From Gyrodactylus bullatarudis (Eukaryota > Platyhelminthes > Monogenea > Gyrodactylidea > Gyrodactylidae): 64,000 nucleotides of DNA. The first letter of the stretch is position 1; every line of letters starts with the position of its first letter. Below, in pieces: positions 40,701-52,700 of the stretch. The stretch covers positions 148,254-212,253 of the forward strand of contig SSNU01000107.1 of assembly GCA_012064415.1 (NCBI GenBank). Direction: 5' to 3'. The notes beneath the pieces were generated by a model. It made no database searches. It saw only the letters and a program-made list of their open reading frames with translations, and was not told where the DNA came from. The translations under genes and the position numbers were made by a program.

Positions 40701-43700
40701 TTTGTTTAGTTTCAAAAATGTAATGGTTCACAAAGGACAATTCATTACGTAGGGGCACTTATTTATTTATTTTTTTAAATTTCATTTAGAATTAGAAATT
40801 TTTAGTAATTCTTGGGATGGAAACCAAAGTAGGTAACAGGATGAAAATAATCAATCTTTGTAAAATCCCTTCTATAGAATTTACTCTACAAATTAACGGT
40901 GTTCAATATTTTTATTGGTTAGATTATCATTTTTAATGTTAAGTAAATATAGATAAATATTATGTCAATAAAATAATACAGTAGGTTTCTTGTTGAAAAA
41001 ATAATGAGAAGTACTTTGTATTTCCGTAGCAACATCCATGCGTTATGAATGTCTCGTTATTTTTGCATTATATATTTTAGAAGGCAATAATATCATAGAA
41101 AGGATAGTTTTAGAATAAAAATCCCAAGAGGAATGGAACATATCGGAGTTAAAACATTCAGCTAGATAAATATGTGTTTTATGATCATTTTGGCTTCGAG
41201 ATACTTTAGAAAATACTACAGATTTTTTCTCATGTCTCATTGAGTTTGAACTCAGCCAATTAATAAGAGAACTTTTTTCCAATGACACGCTCGCATTCAT
41301 ATTATTTATTTTTAATCAATGTTATTTTTGTCAATTCATCCCTAATTTTCTTAAGTCTTTTGCAGAAAAATCAGAGAAGCCAACTGAAGTTGACAATAAA
41401 ACTAACTCTCAAGATGTAATTAGCAAATAGCAATGTAACAACTCAGCAACTACAGCTGTCAAGAGAAGAGTTAGTAAACGTAGGAGTCTAACAGGCCAAC
41501 CATTAATGAACAGATACAGATATTTGTAGAGGACACAAAAACCTTCATGTTGAGCAGTGTAATACCATGCCTTCCACCTTCTCCTCATGTTATTCAAAAT
41601 ACAGATTGAACCAATCAGAGAATTCTTTAATGAAAATTTACGCAAAAATGATTCAAGACTCAATTAACTGTATTTAATAATTTTAATCATGTAACTGAAT
41701 TTCAAAAAAAGTTACTTTAGATATTCTTATTAATAGTAACAAGAATCCCGGGATTCTTAAGACTATCAGATAATCTTTAAACCGAGTAAGAAATTTAACT
41801 GAATTTCAGAGACTATCAAGAGTAACAAGATTAACGGTAACACATAAACTATACATCTCTTTTGAGATTTCATAATAAATCTAAAGAATCTCAAAAAAAG
41901 AACAAATTGTGCAGGATATTGTAGAAAACATTTTTTAACATGAAAGATTATTAAACTAATAATTTAATCGGTTTATCCTCTCTACTAATCCTCTCAATGA
42001 TTAAAATTATTGCAATAAAAACAATAAAGTGGAAAAATTCAATTATCAACATGTCAAAAAACTTTATCGTGATAAACTTGAGCATGGTACACTAAAGGTT
42101 TTATTTTCAATTCAATTTATTGAAATTGGAAAAATGAAAAAGAATAGAGTAAGTAGGAAAATATACGTAATACAAAGGTGAATCAGACATAATAGGATAA
42201 AAAACTACTATGAAATGATCTCAATGAAGTATTGAATGAAGAGAACTAAAATACAAAAGAAGCAAACATTCAATTCATTCATGTTCAATTTTTCATAATG
42301 AATGAGAAGAAAGTCAGTAGTAAATTGGCGGATATATCAAAATGACAGTTATCTCATTCGGAGAGTTACAATTCTTCATAAAAGACTTTGTACAAACCCT
42401 AATGTGCTAAAGTATTTTATCCATCAGGTTCTTCTTATTTGATAATGAATTAGCAAGGGGTCCTAGGCTCAAATCTCAGTTTGTATCATACTGACATGCG
42501 AGTATATGTCTACCAAAGTTGGATTATTTCTAAATGCTCCGAGAGTTTCGTACTAGCCATGTTAGGATCCATTTTTAAACTGTAACACTCGGCAAAATAA
42601 GATGAAGAATTGTAATTCATTATGAATCTGAGGAATATTAACCTAAGCACCTAAGCAAATTGTAAATAAACCAAGAACAATTTTAATGAGATTATCATTT
42701 ATCTTACTTTGTATTTAGATTTAAAAATAATAGCAAAAAGAGAAATTTCTCTTTTTTTCAGACCTCATAAATTATGATCAAAAATATTATTTTGACAACC
42801 GAAACGTATTATATATTTAGTTTACTTGAAATGCCTTCTCGGTTCAGATCATAAATATATATTATTTTGAAATAAAATGTACACGGTCTCCGTATATATT
42901 ATCTCCGTTTTCCCAGAATTCTTTTCCTAAACTTGTTTAAGTTAAAAGAAATAGTTTTTGTTGCTCATAAAATGAAAATGTCATTTTTAAGGACATCTAT
43001 TGAAACGTGTCATCTAAAAACATGAGTTAGATATTTGAATATTAATTTATGAGTAATTTTGGATTACCAAAGAACTTATCTGAAAATTATCGATCCATAG
43101 GAAAATATGATGATAATTTCTCAGATCATTCAAATTGTAAGAAAGAAGATTAAATGATCTTCTAAAGAAAAGTAACGATTACTTATTCCTAGCAATCCTA
43201 AACTTAGATTGTAATTGTAATTTTTTGAGTAAATTCTATCAGTTGAAAAAAGGGATTTTCGTCTTTTCATTTCCAAAGATTAATAGGAACAGAGCTCATA
43301 TGATCAACATACAGTGTAATTAAGGAATTTATAAATGAAAAATAATTAGAATTATTGATTTCTTGTGATAGAAATTCATCAAAGTAATAAGATATTCACA
43401 GTTCTTTGCCTTTTTAATTGTTCATGTGAATAATTTATCTTCTGTAAAAATATAAAACGGGTTTTTTAAGAAACTTCTTCAACTTATCCACTATAAAATT
43501 ATACTTTCAATTGGAAAATTTATTGGATGATATGTCTATGTTTTAAATGAAAATAACAAATCAAAAATCCTATTCTTTAAATATCCTACTCTTCCCACAC
43601 AATAAAATTTATGTTCTTCTATTTCTTAAGAAACTTTATCATATTCACAAAAATTTATCCCAAAGTAAAACCATTCATAAGAAATTAGCTGATTATTTCT

Positions 43701-46700
43701 ATCTACTGATTGGAAGAGTAGAAATATTAGCTGCTTAAATTTTTGAAAGTCGAAATTTTATATCTAGTAAAGTTATACTTTTGAGGATAGAATGAATATA
43801 CATAAATATTTATAAAAATTATAGACTATTATAATAATAATCCAGCTTATAAATTGATTTGTAGCTATTGATAGGTTTCATTTAATCAAATACTTCAAAT
43901 GCAAGAAAAAATCGTGATATGTATAATATACATTTTGTATATTTGTTTAAACAGAATAATAAGAATAAAATGACTCACTTGATAAGAATTGTTGAATCCG
44001 GGGTGGTCTAAATCATGGCATATTGCCGCTGTTATGAGGACACATTGATCGAATTTGTCAAGTAATTTCTCCAAGTTTCCTCTCCTTATCAATACATAAC
44101 TCTGAAAGAAAGAGTTTTTATAGAATATTCTATTCGTAAAAAAAGTTTACCATCAAAAATATTTTTGACTATTGCAATGATAAATGAGTTCAGGGAATTG
44201 TTTGCCATGTTGCTAAGTCAACCATAAATGATTTTCTAACATAGTTAATCTTGATTGTTCAGCGAAGGAAACTCAACAAGATTTCTTCATTTGATTTTAA
44301 AGTTGATCAAGCGTTTTTCGGCTCATGGAACAAGATTCTATTTTAAACGAATGAATAATAATATTAACTCTGGTAGTCTAAATTCAGTTCATTCAAAAAT
44401 TGAAACAGATTTATTCAATTTACCCTCTATTCATTTTTAACAAAAAAATGTTCTAAAACTGGAACTAATTAGTGTGAGTGAAATTGGCAGTTTGAAATCC
44501 ATTCAAAATATTCCACACTAAAATTCCGGTTAAGACTGTCAAAAGATTTTTAATTGATTCCTATGATTAAAGTCAGATATACGAATGAATGTCAGAGATG
44601 AACAGAATCAACATGTTGAGAATTGGGATGCGAGCGAACATGGTGATTTATCGATTTTTCATGTATGGCTGATGATGAAAAGGAAAAAATACAAATGTGA
44701 AATAATTTTGCTTGTTTCTTTATAAGAGCAGATGAATCTAGATACATCTATTGAGCAAAGATTAATTATGAATGATGTGCTTTTAACAATGTTATTCCCC
44801 TGATACATTTTTTAGGCCAATGAGTGCCAAACTAGTATATTGAATTATGAGAAATTGTGGTATATGATTATTCTAGCGGCTTTTTTGATTAGATAAAATT
44901 GATATTTCAATTTGATCTTTTGTTTAGGATGAGGATTGTCAATTTCTCTGCATTCTCATCAAATGATATTTTTAAAAACCGTAATCAAATTTTTTATCTT
45001 TCAATTTTCAGCATAGATTTCCCGCTGATGAAATGAGGTTTTCTACATTGGGAAATGTATTTTCTCAAATTCCCCCAAATTGATGCAAGTACTTTTCTAG
45101 TTTCTCTTCAAGATATAATTGCAGCTAGAACCTTCATTTAGACTATAAAGAATTTTGGGAAGAAGAAACTGCTTTTGTGTTGGTCGATCACTCTTAGTCA
45201 ATAAGAATTGAGTATTTTCTGTCATTTACATCATTAGAAAGAGAATTATTATTGTTAGATTCTGAACTCATATGGAAGATTAGAGAACAACAAGGGTATA
45301 TTCGAGTGATAAACGTTATATTTCGCCGGGTCTCTTGACTGGTAATGTGATTATCAACTATTGTTGACTTCTCATTGTTTTCACATTTTGTCAATTCTGT
45401 AATAGTTACTGGGGCTGTACACTGGATAGGAGATAGAAGATCATCAGCTTTAGCTAACGTCTCATTAATTTCAGTTTCTTTTTCCGTCTCATTTTGTGTC
45501 GAGCAATGGGTGGGAGTTCCAACATCTAGATTCAGAATTCTTCCGATTTTCGCAATCTGCTTGCTTTTGATGTGGACATCACGACCTTTGAATCCTAATT
45601 TATTTGCAAACTCCTTGAGGACACATAGATTTGGTTTGAGCTTGGTGATGAAATGGCTTTCAGCGCAGCTCAAATTTGCTTGTCTGGTCTTGCTTGATTC
45701 CGTTGGATTGACTTGGTATAGGATTTTGAAGTTCGACGTATCCGCGAATTGACCTGTTGCCTCTAGATAGTGATGAATTGCACTGTTATGTTTTGGTCTG
45801 AGGTGTTCTCTTACTCTCTCTCCAAGTGATCGAATTGTTTGTCCAACATATGAAAATCCACATGAGCATTTGAAGTGGTAAATAACCCCTTTCTTTTTCA
45901 GCGTTGGGATTTGATCTTTATTGCGACCGTTGATTAGTTTCGACGTCCTCTGGATGAGCTTGAGCTTCTTCCCTGGAAATGTTCGCTTAGTTATTTTCGA
46001 CAGTTTGTTGTTCAAAATAGCCTTGCTTGCATCTCCTTTGAAAGGTAGAACCAGGTACAAAGGTTGGTCATTATCATCTTTCTCCTTCGACTTGTCTTTT
46101 GGGTGGGAGTGTTTTTCGATGAAGTTTTCCGGGTATCCGTCGCGCTTTAGAAGGTCTTACAGCTTCTTCCTCTCCTCGTGTATGAATTCAGCTGAGACTA
46201 ATCGATCAATGCTTAGAAAGGCATTGCTCACCACACTCTTTTTTGTTTCTATAGGCGAAAAACTATGAAAAGGCAAAACCTGGGTAGGGGTTGCTGTCTT
46301 TCGATGAATCCTCGTGATTGCTCGTGAAATTTCAAGATCAAGAAAACTCAGCTTCCCTTCAATCTCTATTTCGTTGGTTTACATTGGGATGGATCTTATT
46401 GAACTTTTGGCTCATTTCTCCGACATCAGCGTCTCTTTCAACCACTAGGAATGTGTCATCAAGGTATCTGAGGTATAATCGGGAGCTGGTGATCTTCTGC
46501 TGCATTGGTTCCTGTTCAAGGGATGCCAGAAACATATCAGCGAGGACTGGAGCTGACATGTCTAGAATTGGTCTGTACGTCAAGTCGGTCGACTCCTTGT
46601 AGACTTTTGGGAGCAAGTACAAACGACTAATTTCCGCATCATTTTTCCGCATTGAGTTGGCTTCATCTACGTTGATCAAACCTCTTTCTTCTAAGGACGT

Positions 46701-49700
46701 TATCTTGTTGTGTATTGCCTTCATGAAACCTTTCAATCTTTTCCTAGTTTCAACGGCATCGACGAGAAGAAATCTTTTCCTATCTGCTAGGAGGAGTTTT
46801 CCTTTTGACAGGTAGTCCGTCTTGTCCACTAATGCAATGCTTGTTCCTTTGTCAAGATGGCATAGTAGAACATTGGGATTTTTCCTCAGTTTAGATAGAG
46901 CGTCGTAGTGGTACATTTTCAGCTTTGGTGCGTGAGGATTTCTCTGCTTGAATTGTGTTCATGCGTCTTTCACAACTGAATTGAAACGCTCTCTGTCTTG
47001 ACTGGAGGAGGCTGTTAGTTTCTCTGTCCTGCTGATGAAGCTTTCGAAGCCAATATCCGTTTCAACATCAAGTTTAGTTAGATTTGGCATAAAAAACTTC
47101 GGTCCAAGACTCAGAACTTGTAAGGTGGCCTTGTCTAAAATTAAATTAGTGAAATTAAAAACATTAGACTCAGGATTCTTCGGAAATAGAGAATCAATAT
47201 AGGAATCGATGACCGATTTCTCCATTTCTATTCTCTTCTTGTCTCCTTGGAATGTTGATATTTGATTGAGCTTGACAAAAAGTCTCTCATGAAGATTTTG
47301 TGGTAGTATTTCGATATCCTTGATCAATTTGGATTTCCGCAGCTCATTTTCTTCTATATTTTTCCGTAATTCGTCGATCCAATCCGTTGTGACCTTTATC
47401 GCATTTTCATTCGTTTGCTTAATTTTGATTGATTTGATCTTATCCCAAAGTACACGGCTGAACTTTTGGTTGTCTATACAGGTGTTATGAAATCTGATCA
47501 TATTAATATCACAACATAGGTTGGACATAACTTTAAGCAATTTGTTGTGGGGCATTGACGAGTTCGAAGTGAATCCATTAGTACGAAAATATTGTCGAAC
47601 CTCATCAAGAATTTTTATCTCTTATCTGAATTTATTTTTTTATTGAGACTATTTGAACTGTTATAGGACTGGAGACAATTTTTTGGTTGATTAGAATTGT
47701 AAAATAGTAAAACACAATTGGGTGTTACAACTATAATGATCTGATTATCCTAACAGAAATATGTATTGGTTATATATGTACATTTTACTACAAAATTTAT
47801 GTTCTTGTAAAAATTTATGCTCCAAATAACTGAGAATACAAATATACTAACTAGGCTTAATTCAATTCTTTGAAGAGATCGACGTCTCAAATCTTGTATG
47901 AAAATTAGGAAAAGTTAAGTAGTTGTTTTTTAGCCAAACCCTAGGAATATAAATTTTATTTATTTTTCATTCAAGAATAGTGAAAAATTAAATTATATGA
48001 GAATTAAGAATTTAAACTAACCATTTGAGTAACCATAAACGCATGTTTAAAATTGTGAAAAGGGACTTGGTTGTAATGCTTGTAGATGGCTTGCATCCAG
48101 GCATCTAAATCATCTACTTTGATTGGTAGATGGGGCTCAACAAGGTTCAATTCTGTGTACATCTCTCTTACTAATCTCATTAACATGGAATCTGAATGGG
48201 ACCAATTATTGAATTCAGTTGTACGTAATACTTTTCTTAATTCATCATCGACGGAATCTGTAGTGCTGTAAGATAAAAATATAGTGCTGTAAAGATTTTA
48301 TAAACTCCTCTTTGATGAATTTTAGCATAAAATTTGTAAATTTTAAATGTTCCAGATAGAATTTGACGAGCAATATAGATTAAAATTCACATTAAATTTC
48401 CGTAAATTTAAGTTCAACTTTTAGGTGCCACGCATTAAATTTTTTAATTAATTTTAAATGCTACGTTACCAAGGTGATAAATTCATACTCTCTTGTAGTA
48501 CATATTCATCAAATGAATATATTATGAATAGGACAAGAGTTACCGTTTAGCAAATTTGAAATTAAATTTTTAAATTTGCATAAGAAAAAAATGCTCAGAG
48601 TTTGGTGTACTAATATACTGTTAATAAATCATTCAACTAGTTTTAAACTAATTTCGTCAATCAATTCGTGTTAAGAAATATTTTCATGAGAGGTACTTGA
48701 AATAAAATGAGTACTAAAGTTTTGAAGAAGAACCTACTTGATTTCATCTTTTTATGATAGAAAAGAACCCAATTAATAAATTTTAATGAGTGCGAAAAAT
48801 ATTTTTCAAATGAATATTAGTTAAGAGAATGACCTAGAAATTTTAATGAACCGAGAATTTTTCTTTTTGTTGACTAGGAATTCTGGTTGAATTATACAGG
48901 AGGATTAATTTCTCGGGCAAAGAGTCAGCTGTAATTTTTAAATTTTATTTGCTTACCTGATCTATGAAAGCTAATTTTATCGTGTCCTTTATTTCAATAT
49001 ATACTCGTAGTATCTCGACCAGAAAAGTACTTTGACATATATTTATTTATACATTGATAATGTTGAAAAACTTTGATCGATAGATAAAACAAACGAAGGA
49101 CAAACCAAGATGTGTACTTTAACCCTAATAATTAAATAACTATCGTTGTTTTTAATAATTTTTGCTTTTTAAAAGTTAAGGTGGATTCCTATGAATTGAA
49201 AAATATTCATTTTAATTAAACCTGCTTGATCCCTGTTAATCTTCAGACCCAGACGATACATTTTTAAAAATATGCCCTATTTTCAAAAAAAATCTGTTCC
49301 CAGCTGTTGACTAATTGGTTCCAGCAATGATTTTAATTTAACTTGTCATATTTATTTATAAATACACTCAATATAAATGTATTTTTATAATCATGTCTAA
49401 ATACACCATAAAGAATAATATTTTTATCGTTCTTTATCAAAAAAGCGTTTTCCAACAGATGTAACATTAACTAATCAAGTTAAGATTTTAAAAAAATTAC
49501 AAATTTTTAAACTTGAGTTGTGTAAAAATAAAATTAGATGACGAAAAGAATAGATTTTCCTTCAAGAATCGTAAGATGATTTGCATAATATCTAATTTAT
49601 TTCGGATAATCTTTGGTGAAAAAATATTTACATTCATTTCTTCGGAAGAGAAATTTCCCATCCATGATAGTGAAACTTTTTTGGGTGAAAAATATGAAAG

Positions 49701-52700
49701 ATTTGGTTTAAATTTCACATCTTAAAATCCACTTAAACAAACATGGTAACTTTGTAGGTATGCATGAAACCTACTAAAGTAAAGTGTGTTTAAAAATTAT
49801 TTGTAAAATACTGATTACAATATCCTTGAAATCTAAATTGATGTAGAATTGTCTTTTCATACCTAGATGTTGGAAAAATATGGTTTATTACCTGAATCTC
49901 TTGGAAGTTTGGGTATTTATTCAAATTGAAATGTCATTATAATTTTTCAATAAAATTCGTAAAATCTTTGACTTGAATATAATTGGGAAATGTTTACTAG
50001 GGAGAGATTTTTCAAATTTTATATGTTCAATTTCATTTTCCCTGGGTGAAAATGTGGTTCAGAATAAATTTTGGTTCAAAATTATCTGAATTTTTATCCA
50101 AAATTATTTTCTACTAAAGTGGCAATGAAAGTGTCAAAGTTCCATTTTTTGTATATGTATTATACATAATGTATATGTTAAATTCTTGATTTTTCTACGG
50201 TCTAGAAATAAATTGATTAATTCCCTTGATATGTCAATAAAAAGCTATGAAATACAAAATCATAACCGGATATGGTTATATGAACAAATTTTCGATCCCT
50301 AATTTTATTTTCTTTAATTCGACTAGTATTTGTCTAGCCGGAAATGAACGTTAATATCTATTTGCCTTATTGCAAATCCCCTTCATACTAGTTTGCTGGA
50401 ATTCTTCAAGTTTTTTTATCCTATTTGAATGAATTTCATTCTTATTATCCATCTTTAACCCCTTCGAACCCGTTAAAATGCAGTGATCGCCTAAAACTGT
50501 TGATCGAAGGGGTTAATAAAAAATGGAAAAATAGAATAATTATTCTATTTTATAAGCTTCAACATTAATCTCTGCATACTTTTTCGTAATTGAATAAATC
50601 CGGATCAATTTAATTTCTCAATTAAAGTCAATAATAATAATTGATCAAGGGTAAATATTGCAGGTTGATCAATAGAAAAGTAAAATAATAAAGTTCATTA
50701 AAGAACTATAGAAAAATAACTTAAAGTCTACAAGAAGGCTATTTGTGGCTGAAAATTTTTCAAAGAAAATACAAATATTGACTCAATTTTACATTCAAGT
50801 TGAAATATTCTTGATAAATACTTGTAAAATACACTTACAAAAGACAAATAAACTTAGGATTTTGTAAAGATTCTATAGTCATAGCACTGAACTAAGTAGT
50901 TCTTTTGTGCGAAATTACAAACCTGGGTTCGAGTCCTGGCTATGGTGTACTGACGAGTCCTAATAAGGACGAAACGCGTCTACATCTGCCAACGTGAGTT
51001 GAATATTATTTGACTCTCTTATGGAATTGACACTTGCTTATCCGAATTTCTAACATCTAGGTGTGAGAAGACAATCTCCATCAAGTTAGAGTTCATATGG
51101 ATATAGTAATTACCAGTGACCACACTTTGCTAGTAGGTTAATTGTCTAAAAAAACTGTAATTTCTACATGTGCTTATTTACAAAATTAGATTTTCTTCCG
51201 ACTTAATGTTAAAAATACAATCAAGTTAGAAGGCAAATTATATTTAAAATAATCTTCTAAAGAAATTTCCTGGTTTAATGACATAACTAAAAATCTATGC
51301 ATTATAATTATGAAAGGAAAACCGAATATCTGAATGACTATCAGATCATTGGAAACAAAATAGGCACGCGATTCAAACTTTAAATCATTGAAATATAAGA
51401 AAATAACAATAATTTAAGAAATAAATAGAAAAATTTTAATGAAAATGTCTATTGTTCAAAAAATATTTTTCTTATCGACTTTGGAAATTCAAAGAAATAG
51501 AGCACGTTCGAAACCAGTCCATTACAAGTGAATGGGACTTGAAAATAAATAAATGAAAAACCTTTGAGGTACTCAAAATATCTCATTGTGAATACAACTA
51601 ATGGAAAATTTCTGTCAAATCAGTTCACAATAAAACTTGAAATCCTATGATCAAGCATAAAATAGGAAAAAGGAAATATCTTGCATTGCATATATACATA
51701 CACAGTGTGTATTACACACATATATGAACCGAAGCCTACATTTATCGGAAAAGATAAATTTGAATCGATAAATGAATTCTACTGGATGATAAATCAATGT
51801 CTATTCTTCCATTCTTTGTATATGAAGGGAAATTTTCATCAATCAAGTAAATAACTTTCAAAGTTCGTATAAATCAACAGAATTTCTGAAAACTTTGACA
51901 AAAAGTAAGTCGAATATTATCCAAGGCTTATTTCGAGTTTATAGAACAACAAATCTGCTCGTGTAGGAATTTGCTTTGAATTCTATTATTTACAAAGTTT
52001 AAAAATGAATTTATAATTGGAATTTTTTGAAATAAAGCCACTGAATAAGAGATGATCTTGCCTTTTCTAATACTATATCTTTTTTGAATGTCAATCTTAT
52101 TTTCAAGTATATGTCCATTGGTTAATGGACTTTTTTGGTAAATTAATTTTAATATTTAATCACTTGCCTTAACAATTTTCAAGAGATCGCTAGACATTAT
52201 GCATTGATAACAAGTAAAAATACATTTCGAATTATCTCTTCAATCAGCAATTTAAAACATTCACTTTGATTATAATTATCGAAATTGGATAAATTCGACT
52301 ACCACGTAGATAACAGTATTTGACTATACTCATACATTTTTAAAAATAATTTATAAGATAATTAATTATTTTCCACAATTCTATCAAATCTAGAGATACA
52401 TTTCTAATGTATTGATTTAGAATCGTTTCAATTTCAAATTTTAAAAAATGGAGAAATAATAAATTTGTAATGACCAGGGCAACTTAAGTCATATTTTGGC
52501 ATATTTAGATTTTATGTTAATATACAACAAACACTGAATCTACTCATATCAATCACGAAAAAAATTCCAAAATTTAACGGAATTCTTAAGTCATATACAT
52601 ATGCTTTACCTCGTTAAGTCATATTTTTTCTCATAAGTCATAAACTATGACTTAGAGTACAGCACAATTTTTAAAACTATCAACATTACGATTCTCGAAC

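Larger units (their letters stand above)
45150..47640 (-). mobile_element. Penelope-like retroelement with GIY-YIG endonuclease, inactive
   Basis: A minus-strand element of about 2.4 kb in PDE9 intron 6, in the sense orientation of that gene. Successive frames give an N-terminal helical part, a reverse transcriptase with the Penelope YLDD box, then a GIY-YIG endonuclease. It ends in a sequence also found at 3.7 and 4.2 kb that contains the hammerhead-like block. Two frameshifts and an internal RT deletion show it is dead. No target duplication could be fixed, so the boundaries are approximate. Confidence 0.85.
50878..50990 (+). mobile_element. tRNA-derived SINE head fused to a hammerhead ribozyme
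   Basis: Two RNA modules abut and partly overlap on the plus strand: a tRNA-like sequence (50878-50947) with polymerase III boxes, and a type I hammerhead (50938-50990). This resembles the schistosome Sm-alpha SINE in concept. No target-site duplication or poly-A tail was identified, so the ends of the full element are uncertain; the left could start near 50860 and the right could extend to about 51120. It is antisense to PDE9, in intron 5. Confidence 0.8.

Noticed and set aside
41409..41663. 84-residue minus-strand frame with a hydrophobic end
   Set aside because: The opposite strand shows a similar-quality broken frame (RRVSKRRSL) and neither has a family; left as unassigned.
43005..43020. 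GAAACGTGTC resembling the hammerhead 3' core
   Set aside because: No CUGANGA with a stem II upstream at the required spacing.
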